A stretch of 64,000 bases of DNA from Bordetella parapertussis (GCA_943331295.2 CALQLA020000019.1:23785-87784); one strand, 5' to 3'; counted from the first letter of the stretch, positions 54,930 to 63,528 are shown. Numbers and translations: made by a program. Notes: a model not told the origin generated them from the sequence alone.

Positions 54930-57900
54930 GTGAGCAAGCTGCCGATCCTTGGCGAGTCGCCCGCCGGCGCGAGCGGATCGCGCTTCAACCTGTCCGAGTG
55001 GGCGCTCGAGCACCGCTCGTTCGTGCTCTACCTGATCCTGGTGTTCGCGACCGCGGGCTATTTCGCCTACGGGCGCCTCGGGCAGTCCGAGGATCCGCCG
55101 TTCACGTTCCGCAACATGGTCATCAAGACGACGTGGCCCGGCGCGTCCGCGCGCGAAGTCGAGCAGCAGGTCACCGACCGCATCGAGCGCAAGCTGCAGG
55201 AGGTGCCGCACATCGAGTGGGTGAAGAGCTACTCGAAGCCCGGCGAGTCGCTGATCCTGTTCGCGTTCTCGGACTCGGCGCCGCTCAAGGAGGTGCCCGA
55301 GACGTGGTACCAGGTCAGGAAGAAGATCGGCGACATCCGCACCACGCTGCCCGCCGGCATCCAGGGCCCGTTCTTCAACGACGAGTTCGGCGACGTCTAC
55401 GTCGAGCTCTACGCGCTCACGGCGGACGGCTTCGGCTACGCGGCGATGAGGGAATTCGCCGACCGGATCCGCGCCGAGTTGCTGCGCGTGCCGGGGGTGG
55501 CCAAGGTCGACTACCTCGGCGAGCAGGAGGAAAAGGTCTTCATCGAGCTTTCCAACGCCAAGCTCGCGCTGCTCGGCATCGACGCGCAGACGATCGTGCA
55601 GACGCTGCAGGCGCAGAACGCGGTGGCCGCGGCCGGTGTGTTCGATACGGCGACCGACCGCATCTACGTCCGCCCCTCGGGCGCGTTCGATTCGCTCGAC
55701 GCCATTCGCGACATCGCGATCCGCGCCAACAACCGCGTGCTGCGCCTGGGCGACATCGCGCAGGTCAGCCGCGGCTACGTCGACCCGCCGCAGCAGCAGA
55801 TGCGCTTCCGCGGCCGCCCGTCGCTGGGCATCGGGGTGACGATGGCGGCGGGGGGCGACGTGATCGTCCTCGGCCGCGACCTCGACGCGGCGATGAAGCG
55901 GATCGGCGCGCAGCTGCCGGCGGGGCTCGAGATCGACGGCGTCACCAGCATGCCGCGCTCGGTCCAGCGCTCGGTCGCCCAGTTCCTGCGCTCGCTGACC
56001 GAGGCGGTGCTGATCGTGCTGGCAGTGAGCCTGGTGAGCCTCGGCCTGCGCACCGGGCTCGTGGTGGCGGTGTCGATCCCGCTCGTGCTCGCCGTCACGT
56101 TCATGCTGATGTGGCTGTTCAACATCGGGCTGCACAAGATATCGCTGGGCGCGCTGATCCTGTCGCTGGGGCTCCTCGTCGACGACGCGATCATCGCGGT
56201 CGAGATGATGGCGATCAAGCTGGAGCAGGGCTACGATCGCTTTCGCGCCGCGAGCTTCGCCTATTTCAGCACCGCGGGGCCGATGCTGACCGGCACGCTG
56301 GTGACGGTCGCCGGCTTCCTGCCGATCGCGACCGCCAAGAGCGGCACCGGCGAGTACACGCGGTCCATCTTCGAGGTGTCGGCGATCGCGCTGATGGTGT
56401 CCTGGGTAGTCGCGGTGGTGGTGATCCCGTACCTCGGCTACCGGATGCTGCCCGACCTCGCGTCGGCGAAGCCGCCGCTCTCGCGTCGCCTCGTGGCGTG
56501 GATCCTGCGCCGGCCGGCGCCGGTGCTGCCGGCGCGCGACCCGGCGCACGTCGACCCGGACGCCGTCTACGCGACGCCGTTCTACCGCCGCTTCCGCGCG
56601 CTGGTGGCATGGTGCGTCGCGCACCGCAAGGCGGTCGTGCTGGCGACGGTGCTGGCGTTCGCGCTGTCGGTGTTCGCGTTCCGCTGGGTGCCGCAGCAGT
56701 TCTTTCCCGCCTCGTCGCGGCCGGAGCTGCTGGTCGACCTGCGCCTCGCGGAAGGGTCGTCGTTCGCCGCCTCGCTCGCCGAGGCGAAGAAGCTCGAGGC
56801 GTTCCTCGACCGCGATCCCGGCATCGACGTCTACGCGACGTTCGTCGGCAGCGGCAGCCCGCGCTTCTACCTTCCGCTCGACCAGACGCTGCAGCAGTCG
56901 AACTTCGCGCAGGTCGTCGTGGTCGCGAAGAGCAACGCCGAGCGCGAGGCCGTGCGCACCCGCGTGCTGGCGCTGTTCGACCGCGACTTCCCGGCGCTGC
57001 GCGGGCGGGTGTCGCGGCTCGAGAACGGGCCGCCGGTCGGGTTTCCCGTCCAGTTCCGCGTGTCGGGCGAGAGCGTGCCTAGGGTCCGCGCGATCGCGCG
57101 CGAGGTGGCCCTGGTGATGCGCGCCAATCCCGACGTCGTGAACGTCCAGTTCGACTGGGACGAGCCCACCAAGGTGATCCGCCTCGAGATCGACCAGAAC
57201 AAGGCGCGCGTGCTGGGCATCAGCTCGCAGGAGCTCGCGACGTTCCTCAACACCTCGCTGTCGGGCTTCGTCGTGACCAACTACCGCGAGCGCGACAAGC
57301 AGATCGAGGTGATCCTGCGCGGCGCCGCCGAGGAACGCGCGCGGATCAGCTTCCTCAAGGACCTCGCGATCCCGACGCGCGGCGGCAAGGCGGTGCCGAT
57401 CACGCAGGTCGCCGAGATCTCCTACGGGCAGGAGGACGGGCTCGTCTGGCGCCGCAACCGGCTGCCGACGATCACCGTGCGCGCCGACGTCCGGGGCGAT
57501 GCGCAGGGCCCCGACGTGACGAACGCGATCGACCCGAAGCTCGCCACGCTCCGCGCCGGTCTGCCGCTCGGGTACCGGATCGAGGTGGGCGGCGCGATCG
57601 AGGACTCGGCCAAGGGCCAGAAGTCGATCGTCGCCGGCGTGCCGCTGCTCGTCCTCGTGGTGCTCACGCTGCTGATGATGCAGACGCAGAGCTTCGCGCT
57701 CACGTTCATGATCCTGCTCACGGCACCGCTCGGCCTGATCGGCGTCACCACCGCGCTGCTCGCGTTCGGCCAGCCGTTCGGCTTCGTCGCGATGCTGGGG
57801 ACGATCGCGCTGTCGGGCATCATCATGCGCAACTCGATCATCCTCATCGACCAGATCGGGCAGGACATCGCGGCGGGCGCGACGCGCCACGAGGCGATCA

Positions 57901-58127
57901 TCGGCGCCACCGTGCGGCGCTGCCGGCCGATCGCGCTGACCGCCCTGGCCGCGGTGCTGGCAATGATCCCGCTGGCGCGCTCCGATTTCTTCGGGCCGAT
58001 GGCGGTGGCGATGATGGGCGGCCTGCTGATCGCCACCGTGCTGACGCTGGTGTTCCTGCCGGCGCTCTATGCGCTGTGGTACCGCGTGCCCGGCGGGGCC
58101 GGGGCGGCGGCCCCGGGCGTACAATAG
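54930..58127 (+). CDS. RND efflux transporter permease
   Basis: A 1065-residue proton-driven inner-membrane pump with two repeated halves of six helices and large periplasmic loops. The proton-relay pair Asp418-Asp419 in GLLVDDAIIAVEMM (helix 4) is present; the second half has LTAPLGLIGVTTALL and the SGIIMRNSIILIDQI helix. GTG start at 54930 (VSKLPILGESPAG) lies 17 bases after the adaptor. Loops closer to the MexF/CzcA-adjacent group suggest organic compounds rather than metals (uncertain). Confidence 0.92.
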   Translation: MSKLPILGESPAGASGSRFNLSEWALEHRSFVLYLILVFATAGYFAYGRLGQSEDPPFTFRNMVIKTTWPGASAREVEQQVTDRIERKLQEVPHIEWVKSYSKPGESLILFAFSDSAPLKEVPETWYQVRKKIGDIRTTLPAGIQGPFFNDEFGDVYVELYALTADGFGYAAMREFADRIRAELLRVPGVAKVDYLGEQEEKVFIELSNAKLALLGIDAQTIVQTLQAQNAVAAAGVFDTATDRIYVRPSGAFDSLDAIRDIAIRANNRVLRLGDIAQVSRGYVDPPQQQMRFRGRPSLGIGVTMAAGGDVIVLGRDLDAAMKRIGAQLPAGLEIDGVTSMPRSVQRSVAQFLRSLTEAVLIVLAVSLVSLGLRTGLVVAVSIPLVLAVTFMLMWLFNIGLHKISLGALILSLGLLVDDAIIAVEMMAIKLEQGYDRFRAASFAYFSTAGPMLTGTLVTVAGFLPIATAKSGTGEYTRSIFEVSAIALMVSWVVAVVVIPYLGYRMLPDLASAKPPLSRRLVAWILRRPAPVLPARDPAHVDPDAVYATPFYRRFRALVAWCVAHRKAVVLATVLAFALSVFAFRWVPQQFFPASSRPELLVDLRLAEGSSFAASLAEAKKLEAFLDRDPGIDVYATFVGSGSPRFYLPLDQTLQQSNFAQVVVVAKSNAEREAVRTRVLALFDRDFPALRGRVSRLENGPPVGFPVQFRVSGESVPRVRAIAREVALVMRANPDVVNVQFDWDEPTKVIRLEIDQNKARVLGISSQELATFLNTSLSGFVVTNYRERDKQIEVILRGAAEERARISFLKDLAIPTRGGKAVPITQVAEISYGQEDGLVWRRNRLPTITVRADVRGDAQGPDVTNAIDPKLATLRAGLPLGYRIEVGGAIEDSAKGQKSIVAGVPLLVLVVLTLLMMQTQSFALTFMILLTAPLGLIGVTTALLAFGQPFGFVAMLGTIALSGIIMRNSIILIDQIGQDIAAGATRHEAIIGATVRRCRPIALTALAAVLAMIPLARSDFFGPMAVAMMGGLLIATVLTLVFLPALYALWYRVPGGAGAAAPGVQ

Positions 58128-58140
58128 CGGCTTTTCGCGC

Positions 58141-58149
58141 TGCCATAAT
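58141..58149 (+). promoter_or_regulatory. Extended -10 of ribBA, close enough for a leaderless message
   Basis: TGCCATAAT (58141-58149) ends six bases before the ribBA ATG. Transcription starting 7 bases after the element would begin at or next to the start codon. No SD-like sequence precedes the ATG. Confidence 0.45.
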
Positions 58150-58155
58150 CCCCCC

Positions 58156-59259
58156 ATGCCGCTACGCCCGATCACCGAAATCGTCGCCGACCTGAAGGCC
58201 GGACGCATGGTCATCCTGGTCGACGAGGAAGACCGCGAGAACGAGGGTGACCTCGTGCTGGCGGCCGACTTCGTGACGCCCGAGGCGATCAACTTCATGG
58301 CCCGCCACGCGCGGGGCCTCGTGTGCCTGACGCTGACCGAGGAGCGCTGCCGCGAGCTCGGCCTCACGCTGATGGTCTCGTCGAACCGCTCGTCGCACGG
58401 CACCAACTTCACGCAGTCTATCGAGGCGGCCGCCGGCGTCACGACCGGCATCTCCGCCGCCGACCGCTCGCGGACGATCCAGGTCGCGATCGCGCCCGAG
58501 ACGCGCCCCGGCGACATCGTGCAGCCGGGCCACATCTTCCCGGTGATGGCGCAGCCGGGCGGCGTGCTCTCGCGCGCCGGGCACACCGAGGCGGGCTGCG
58601 ACCTCGCGCGCCTCGCCGGCCGCACGCCGGCCGCGGTGATCTGCGAGATCATGAAGGACGACGGCACGATGGCGCGGCTGCCTGACCTGGTCGAGTTCGC
58701 CACGCAGCACAAGCTGAAGATCGGCACCATCGCCGACCTCATCCACTACCGCAACCAGACCGAGCGGCTGGTCGAGCGGCTCGCCGAGCGGCCGGTCACC
58801 ACGCCCTACGGCGCGTTCCGCCTCGTCGTCTATCGCGACAAGCTCTCCGACGCCACCCACCTCGCGCTGGTGCGGGGGCCCATCAGCGCCGACACCGAGA
58901 CGCTGGTGCGCGTGCACGAGCCGCTGTCGGTGATGGACCTCCTCGACACCGAGGGCGACACGCACTCGTGGAACATTCCCGCGGCGCTGGCGGCGATCGC
59001 CGAGGCCGGGCGCGGCGTGATCGTGCTGCTGCACCGCCCGGAGAGTTCCGAGGAGCTGCGGGCCCGCGCCGTGTCGCCGCAGCCGGCAGCGGCGGCGCGG
59101 ATGGACCTGCGCAACTACGGCATCGGCGCGCAGATCCTGAAGGACCTCAACGTCGGCAGGATGCGGCTCCTGGCCAAGCCGCGCCGGATGCCCAGCATGA
59201 CCGGCTTCGACCTCGAGGTCATGGGCTACATCGAATCGCCACCACGCAAGGCTTCCTAG
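58156..59259 (+). CDS. ribBA: 3,4-dihydroxy-2-butanone 4-phosphate synthase fused to a degenerate GTP cyclohydrolase II domain
   Basis: A 367-residue riboflavin enzyme. The N-terminal RibB domain is intact: DEEDRENEGDL (about 24-34) and HTEAGCDLARLAG near residue 142 make the ribulose-phosphate to butanone-phosphate reaction likely. The C-terminal RibA-like domain (from about 207) has lost the three zinc cysteines: where active enzymes have C-x10-C-x-C after ARVHSE, this has VRVHEPLSVMDLLDTEGDTH. It therefore should not cleave GTP, and a separate ribA is expected. Confidence 0.93.
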   Translation: MPLRPITEIVADLKAGRMVILVDEEDRENEGDLVLAADFVTPEAINFMARHARGLVCLTLTEERCRELGLTLMVSSNRSSHGTNFTQSIEAAAGVTTGISAADRSRTIQVAIAPETRPGDIVQPGHIFPVMAQPGGVLSRAGHTEAGCDLARLAGRTPAAVICEIMKDDGTMARLPDLVEFATQHKLKIGTIADLIHYRNQTERLVERLAERPVTTPYGAFRLVVYRDKLSDATHLALVRGPISADTETLVRVHEPLSVMDLLDTEGDTHSWNIPAALAAIAEAGRGVIVLLHRPESSEELRARAVSPQPAAAARMDLRNYGIGAQILKDLNVGRMRLLAKPRRMPSMTGFDLEVMGYIESPPRKAS

Positions 59260-59300
59260 GCCGCGGGCTGCCTCGCGGCGCACGCGCGAACACTTCCATC

Positions 59301-59765
59301 ATGCCGATCAAACGCATTGCTCCCGATGTCGACGGCGACGGCCGTCGCGTCGCCATCGTCCTCTCCCGCTTCAACCCGGCCGTCGGCGACGCGCTCCTCG
59401 CCGGGGCGCTGCGCGGACTCGCCGAGGCCGGCGTGGCCGACGACGACATCACGATCGTCACGGTGCCGGGCGCGCTGGAAACGCCGCTCGCGCTGCAGCG
59501 CCTCGCGCAGGCCGACGACTACGACGCGCTGGTCGCGCTGGGCGCGGTGATCCGCGGCGACACCTACCACTTCGAGATCGTGTCCAACGAATCGGCGTCC
59601 GGCGTGTCGGCCGTGCAGGTCGAGTTCGGCATCCCGGTCGGCAACGGCATCCTGACGACCGACACCGACCTGCAGGCGATGTCGCGCGCCGACGGCAAGG
59701 GCTTCGACGCCGCCCAGGCGGCGCTCGAGCTCGCCAACCTGCTGGAAGCCATCGATGACCTGTAG
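59301..59765 (+). CDS. ribH: 6,7-dimethyl-8-ribityllumazine synthase
   Basis: A 154-residue riboflavin enzyme that joins the pyrimidine to butanone phosphate. SRFNPAVGDALLAGALRGL (about residues 22-40), VPGALETPLALQRLA and GAVIRGDTYHFEIVSNESA with the catalytic His (about 93) are present. It follows ribBA by 41 bases. The stop lies in a 15-base tandem duplication. Confidence 0.95.
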   Translation: MPIKRIAPDVDGDGRRVAIVLSRFNPAVGDALLAGALRGLAEAGVADDDITIVTVPGALETPLALQRLAQADDYDALVALGAVIRGDTYHFEIVSNESASGVSAVQVEFGIPVGNGILTTDTDLQAMSRADGKGFDAAQAALELANLLEAIDDL

Positions 59766-59786
59766 CCGCGCGACCTGTAGCCGCGC
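59757..59786. repeat. 15-base tandem duplication at the ribH stop
   Basis: GACCTGTAGCCGCGC occurs twice in a row (59757-59771 and 59772-59786). The first copy includes the last Asp-Leu codons and the TAG stop of ribH. Confidence 0.85.
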
Positions 59787-59805
59787 GACCGGCAGCCGCT
59801 GCCGG

Positions 59806-59825
59806 CGCCCGCCCGCGGGCGGGCG
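59806..59825. promoter_or_regulatory. Perfect 20-base palindrome ending at the nusB start codon
   Basis: Bases 59806-59825 are a perfect palindrome (CGCCCGCCCG and its complement) that ends at the base before the nusB ATG. In RNA it would fold into a very stable, loopless or small-loop hairpin where the ribosome binds. Confidence 0.6.
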
Positions 59826-60293
59826 ATGAGGACCAACCCGCGCCGCCGCGCGCGCGAGTTCGCGCTGCAGGGGCTCTACCAGCGGCAGCTCTCCGGCAAT
59901 TCGCCGGCGGCGATCCGCGCGCAGATCGCCGAGGCCGCCGATTTCGCGAAGACCGACCAGGCGTACTTCGACGCGCTGTGGAAGGGCGTGGTGGCCGAGC
60001 TCCCCGACCTCGCCGCCGTGTACACGCCGCATCTCGACCGCCGCCGCGCGGCCGAGCTGTCGCCGGTCGAAGGCGCCATCCTCGCCATCGGCACGTGGGA
60101 GCTGAAGCACCGGCTGGAAATCCCGTACCGCGTCGCGATCAACGAGGCGGTGGAGCTCGCCAAGTCCTACGGCGGCACCGACGGCCACAAGTTCGTCAAC
60201 GGCGTCCTCGACAAGGTCGCGTCCGAGCTGCGCGCGGTCGAGATCGCGGCGGCGAGGGCCGAGGTGGCCCGCAGTGCCGGCGACCTCGCCTGA
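59826..60293 (+). CDS. nusB: Transcription antitermination factor NusB
   Basis: A 155-residue all-helical RNA-binding factor that forms the boxA complex with NusE for rRNA antitermination. It has RRRAREFALQGLYQRQLSG at the N-terminus and IPYRVAINEAVELAKSYGGT with KFVNGVLDKVA near the C-terminus. The gene follows ribH, the standard order. Confidence 0.95.
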   Translation: MRTNPRRRAREFALQGLYQRQLSGNSPAAIRAQIAEAADFAKTDQAYFDALWKGVVAELPDLAAVYTPHLDRRRAAELSPVEGAILAIGTWELKHRLEIPYRVAINEAVELAKSYGGTDGHKFVNGVLDKVASELRAVEIAAARAEVARSAGDLA

Positions 60294-61329
60294 CCGGCGG
60301 CGCCGCGCCGGCACCCTCGCGCTGCGCGCCGCCGCCGCCGTGGCGCTGCTGGCGCTCGCGTTGCCGGCCGCCGCGCGGTCGCTCGTCATCTACTGCAGCC
60401 ACGACCCCGACGCCTGCGAACTCGCCGCGCAGACGTTCACGCGCGACACCGGCATCAACGCGTCGATCTCGCGCAAGGCCACCGGCGAGTTCTACGCGCA
60501 GATCCGCGCCGAGCGCGACAGCCCGAAGGCCGACGTCTGGTACGGCGGCACGCTCGATCCGTTCCTGCAGGGCGTGGCCGAGGGCCTGTTCGCCGAGTAT
60601 CGCTCGCCGCTGCTCGCCCTGCTCTACCCGTGGGCGCGCAAGCAGGCCGAGGCCGCCGGTTTTCGCGTGGTCCCGATCTACCGGATCATCATCGGCTTCG
60701 GGGCCAACCCGGGCGTGCTGGCCAAGCGCAACCTCGCGCCGCCGAAGTGCTGGTCGGACCTCGCGAAGCCCGAGTACCGGAACGAGATCGAGACCTCGAA
60801 CCCGGTGACGAGCGGCACCGGCTACACGATCCTCGCCACGCTGGTCGCGCTGTACGGCGAGGACGGCGCGTTCGCGTTTCTGAAGCGCGTGCATCCCAAC
60901 GTCGTCCGCTACACGCAGTCGGGCGTCGCGCAGGGTCCGTCGGTCGCGCGCGGCGAGGTGGGCGTGGGCATCACCTTCGTCCACGAGTTCATCACCCAGC
61001 AACTGGCGGGCTTCCCCGTCGACATCACGATCCCCTGCGAAGGCACCGGCGACGCGCTGGGCGGCATGGCGATCGTCGCCGGCGGCCCCAATCCGGCGGA
61101 AGCGCGCGCGTTCTACGACTGGGCGCTGTCGTCGCGCGCGCAGGAGCTCGCCAACCGAACGCGCAACCTGCTGCTCCCGTCCAACAAGGCGGCGACGATC
61201 CGCCCGGAGGCCGCGCGCTACGCCAACGTGCCGACGGTCGACGTCAATCCCGCGCGTTTCGGCGCGCCGGCCGAGCGCCAGCGGCTGCTCGCGCGCTGGC
61301 AGCGCGAGATCGGCGACGCGCCGCGCTGA
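60274..61329 (+). CDS. ABC transporter substrate-binding protein, Fe(III)-type, solitary
   Basis: A 351-residue periplasmic protein. The signal peptide is at residues 1-35 (AAAAVALLALALPAAARS). It has LVIYCSHDPDACELAAQTFT, KADVWYGGTLDPFLQGV and CWSDLAKPEYRNEI, as in ferric-type binding proteins. The GTG start overlaps nusB by 20 bases. No permease or ATPase lies next to it. Placement between nusB and thiL is unusual. Confidence 0.83.
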   Translation: MPATSPDRRRRAGTLALRAAAAVALLALALPAAARSLVIYCSHDPDACELAAQTFTRDTGINASISRKATGEFYAQIRAERDSPKADVWYGGTLDPFLQGVAEGLFAEYRSPLLALLYPWARKQAEAAGFRVVPIYRIIIGFGANPGVLAKRNLAPPKCWSDLAKPEYRNEIETSNPVTSGTGYTILATLVALYGEDGAFAFLKRVHPNVVRYTQSGVAQGPSVARGEVGVGITFVHEFITQQLAGFPVDITIPCEGTGDALGGMAIVAGGPNPAEARAFYDWALSSRAQELANRTRNLLLPSNKAATIRPEAARYANVPTVDVNPARFGAPAERQRLLARWQREIGDAPR

Positions 61330-61365
61330 ACCGCCGGGGGCGCCGGCGGCCCCGTTGCCGCCCCC

Positions 61366-61371
61366 TATAAT
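61366..61371 (+). promoter_or_regulatory. Consensus -10 of thiL, close enough for a leaderless message
   Basis: A perfect TATAAT at 61366-61371 ends six bases before the thiL ATG (61378), so transcription would begin at or near the start codon. No clear -35. Confidence 0.5.
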
Positions 61372-61377
61372 CGCCGC

Positions 61378-62349
61378 ATGAACGAATTCGAACTGATCGC
61401 CCGCTTCTTCACGCGGCCGCCGCGCTCGGCGTCGGTGGTATGCGGCGTCGGCGACGACGCCGCGCTGCTCGCGCCGACGCCCGGCATGCAGCTGGTCGCC
61501 GCGGTCGACATGCTGGTGGCCGGCCGCCATTTCTTCGCCGAGGTCGACCCGGCGTCGCTCGGCCACAAGTCGCTAGCGGTCAACCTGTCAGACATCGCGG
61601 CGATGGGCGCCATGCCCCGGTGGGCGCTGCTGGCCGGCGCGCTGCCCGACAGCGATCCCGCGTGGCTTGGCGCATTCGCGCGCGGCTTCCACGCGCTCGC
61701 GGATGCGCACGGCGTCGACCTGGTCGGCGGCGACACCACGCGCGGGCCGCTCAACCTGTGCGTGACGATCCTGGGCGAAGTGCCGGCCGGGCAGGCGGTC
61801 ATGCGCGCCGGCGCGCGTCCCGGCGACGACGTCCACGTGTCGGGCGCCCTCGGCGACGCGGCGCTCGCGGTGGCGGCGATGACCGGCCGCACTGCGCTCG
61901 ACGCATCGGCGCTGGCCGCCGCCCGCCGCCGCCTCGATTGGCCCGTGCCGCGCGTCGCGCTGGGACAGGCGCTCGCCGGCACGGCGACGGCGATGCTCGA
62001 CGTTTCCGACGGCCTGACCGGCGATCTCGGTCACATCCTCGACGCCTCGAAGGCCGGCGCGACGATCGAGTTGGCGGCGATCCCGTGCTCGCCCGCGCTC
62101 GCGGCGAAGCTCAACGGCACGGAGCGCGCGCTCGGGCTCCATTGCCTGCTGGCCGGCGGCGACGACTACGAGCTCTGCTTCACGGCGCCCCGCGCGGCCC
62201 GTGCGCGCATCGACGCGATCGCCGCCGCCACCGGCGTGCCGCTGGCGCGGATCGGCGAGATCACCGCGGGCGGCGGCCTCGTGGTCCGCGCTGCGGATGG
62301 CGTCGCGGTCGCCCTGCCGCGGGCCTTCGACCATTTCGCCGGCGAGTGA
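61378..62349 (+). CDS. thiL: Thiamine-monophosphate kinase
   Basis: A 323-residue kinase that makes thiamine diphosphate. It begins MNEFELIARFF, contains GVGDDAALL (about residues 22-30), GGDTTRGP (about 121-128) and LLDVSDGLTGDLGHIL-type sequence (MLDVSDGLTGDLGHILDAS, about 205-223). It overlaps pgpA at its stop, the usual order. Confidence 0.95.
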   Translation: MNEFELIARFFTRPPRSASVVCGVGDDAALLAPTPGMQLVAAVDMLVAGRHFFAEVDPASLGHKSLAVNLSDIAAMGAMPRWALLAGALPDSDPAWLGAFARGFHALADAHGVDLVGGDTTRGPLNLCVTILGEVPAGQAVMRAGARPGDDVHVSGALGDAALAVAAMTGRTALDASALAAARRRLDWPVPRVALGQALAGTATAMLDVSDGLTGDLGHILDASKAGATIELAAIPCSPALAAKLNGTERALGLHCLLAGGDDYELCFTAPRAARARIDAIAAATGVPLARIGEITAGGGLVVRAADGVAVALPRAFDHFAGE

Positions 62350-62837
62350 CGGTGCGATCGCCGCCGACGCTGCGTTTCCTGCTGCATCATCCGGCGCACT
62401 TCATCGCGCTCGGGTTCGGCGCGGGGCTCGCACGGTTCGCGCCCGGCACGTGGGGAACGCTGGTGGCGATTCCCGTGGCGGCGGCGCTGTGGACGTACGC
62501 CGGCGACACCGGGTTCATCGCCGCCGTCGTCGTGTTCTTCGGCCTCGGCGTCTGGGCCTCCGCCGTGACGGCGCGCAACCTCGGCGTGCCCGATCCCGGC
62601 GCGATCGTCTGGGACGAGGTGGTCGCGTTCCTGCTCGTGCTGTATTTCACCGGCGACGATCCCGTGCGCGTCGCCGCGGCGTTCGTGCTGTTCCGTTTCT
62701 TCGACATCGTGAAGCCGCCGCCGATCCGGCAGTTCGACGCCGCGTTCAAGAGCGGCTTCGGCGTGATGGCGGACGACCTCCTCGCGGCGGGCTACACGCT
62801 CCTCGTGCTGGCGCTGTGGCAGCGGATCGCGGGGTGA
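62346..62837 (+). CDS. pgpA: Phosphatidylglycerophosphatase A
   Basis: A 163-residue membrane phosphatase of phospholipid synthesis. FGAGLARFAPGTWGTL (about residues 23-38), DPGAIVWDEVVAFLL and FRFFDIVKPPPI are the family hallmarks. The GTG at 62346 overlaps the thiL stop; a second GTG follows two codons later. Confidence 0.93.
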   Translation: MTVRSPPTLRFLLHHPAHFIALGFGAGLARFAPGTWGTLVAIPVAAALWTYAGDTGFIAAVVVFFGLGVWASAVTARNLGVPDPGAIVWDEVVAFLLVLYFTGDDPVRVAAAFVLFRFFDIVKPPPIRQFDAAFKSGFGVMADDLLAAGYTLLVLALWQRIAG

Positions 62838-62980
62838 GCGCGCCGGCCGAGGTGCGCCGCCGCGGCGCCGGCCGTGCGTACCTGCAGGTGACCGCGGCCA
62901 ATGCCGCGGCGGTCGCGCTGTACGCGCATTTCGGCTTCGCGACCGCGTACGATTACTGGTATCGCGGACTCTCCGCCTGA
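62834..62980 (+). pseudogene. C-terminal remnant of a GNAT acetyltransferase
   Basis: A 48-codon frame directly overlapping the pgpA stop (GTGA). It reads GAGRAYLQVTAANAAAVALY then AHFGFATAYDYWYRG, the last strand, helix and tail of a GNAT acetyltransferase. The first 100 or more residues and acetyl-CoA loop are absent, so it cannot be active. It could be translated through coupling with pgpA. Confidence 0.7.
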
Positions 62981-62990
62981 GGTGTTGCCC

Positions 62991-63485
62991 ATGCCTGCCG
63001 ACGATCCGGACTCCCGCGCGCTGGCGCAACGGCTGGGCGCCCAACTCGCCGCGCGCGGCCTCGTGCTCACGACCGCCGAGTCCTGCACCGGCGGGCTGGT
63101 CGCCGGCGCCGTCACCGACATCGCCGGCAGTTCCGGGTGGTTCGATCGCGGCTACGTCACGTATTCCAATGCCGCCAAGATCGCGATGCTGGGCGTGCCG
63201 GAGGCCACACTCTCGGCCCACGGCGCCGTCAGCGAGGCCACCGCCGCGGCGATGGCCGCCGGCGCGCTGGCCGCCGCCGGCGCCGGCATCGCCGTCGCGG
63301 TCACCGGCATCGCCGGCCCCGGCGGCGCGGTGCCGGGCAAGCCGGTCGGCACCGTGTGCTTCGGCTGGGCGCGGCGAGGGCGACCGGTGGCGACCGCGAC
63401 CCGCCTGTTTCCGGGCGACCGGGCGGCCGTCCGGCAGGCCACCGTCATTGCGGCGCTGGCGGGCGTCCTCGACCGGTTGGACTAA
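62991..63485 (+). CDS. pncC: PncC/CinA-type nicotinamide-nucleotide amidase
   Basis: A 164-residue, stand-alone CinA C-terminal domain. AESCTGG (29-35) and [19 protein letters not shown] (starting about residue 105) are the NMN-deamidase motifs. It recycles nicotinamide mononucleotide. It lies immediately before recA as is common. Confidence 0.93.
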   Translation: MPADDPDSRALAQRLGAQLAARGLVLTTAESCTGGLVAGAVTDIAGSSGWFDRGYVTYSNAAKIAMLGVPEATLSAHGAVSEATAAAMAAGALAAAGAGIAVAVTGIAGPGGAVPGKPVGTVCFGWARRGRPVATATRLFPGDRAAVRQATVIAALAGVLDRLD

Positions 63486-63505
63486 ACCGTCCGGGGGCTG
63501 GCATC

Positions 63506-63517
63506 GAACGATCGTTC
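63506..63517. promoter_or_regulatory. LexA-like box of recA
   Basis: GAACGATCGTTC (63506-63517) is a perfect 12-base palindrome located just upstream of the recA -10. It matches the GAACG/CGTTC type of LexA site, not the CTGT-N8-ACAG type typical of most betaproteobacteria. Confidence 0.65.
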
Positions 63518-63519
63518 TA

Positions 63520-63528
63520 TGCCATAAT
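63520..63528 (+). promoter_or_regulatory. Extended -10 promoter of recA
   Basis: TGCCATAAT, identical to the element of ribBA. The LexA-like palindrome ends two bases before it, so bound LexA would block RNA polymerase. It leaves a leader of about 100 bases before the recA start. Confidence 0.6.

Noticed and set aside
58128..58155. FMN riboswitch ahead of ribBA
   Set aside because: Only 28 bases separate the RND stop and the ribBA start, too short for an RFN element, and none of its conserved parts is seen upstream of ribD or ribH either.
54789..58742. Very long reverse open frame across the RND and ribBA genes (1317 codons)
   Set aside because: It is antisense to clearly conserved proteins, is Arg/His/Asp-rich without any family motif, and reflects the high GC codon bias of this genome. 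Similar shadows were rejected throughout (for example 204-3458, 7670-10840, 30787-31830 and 42177-44100).
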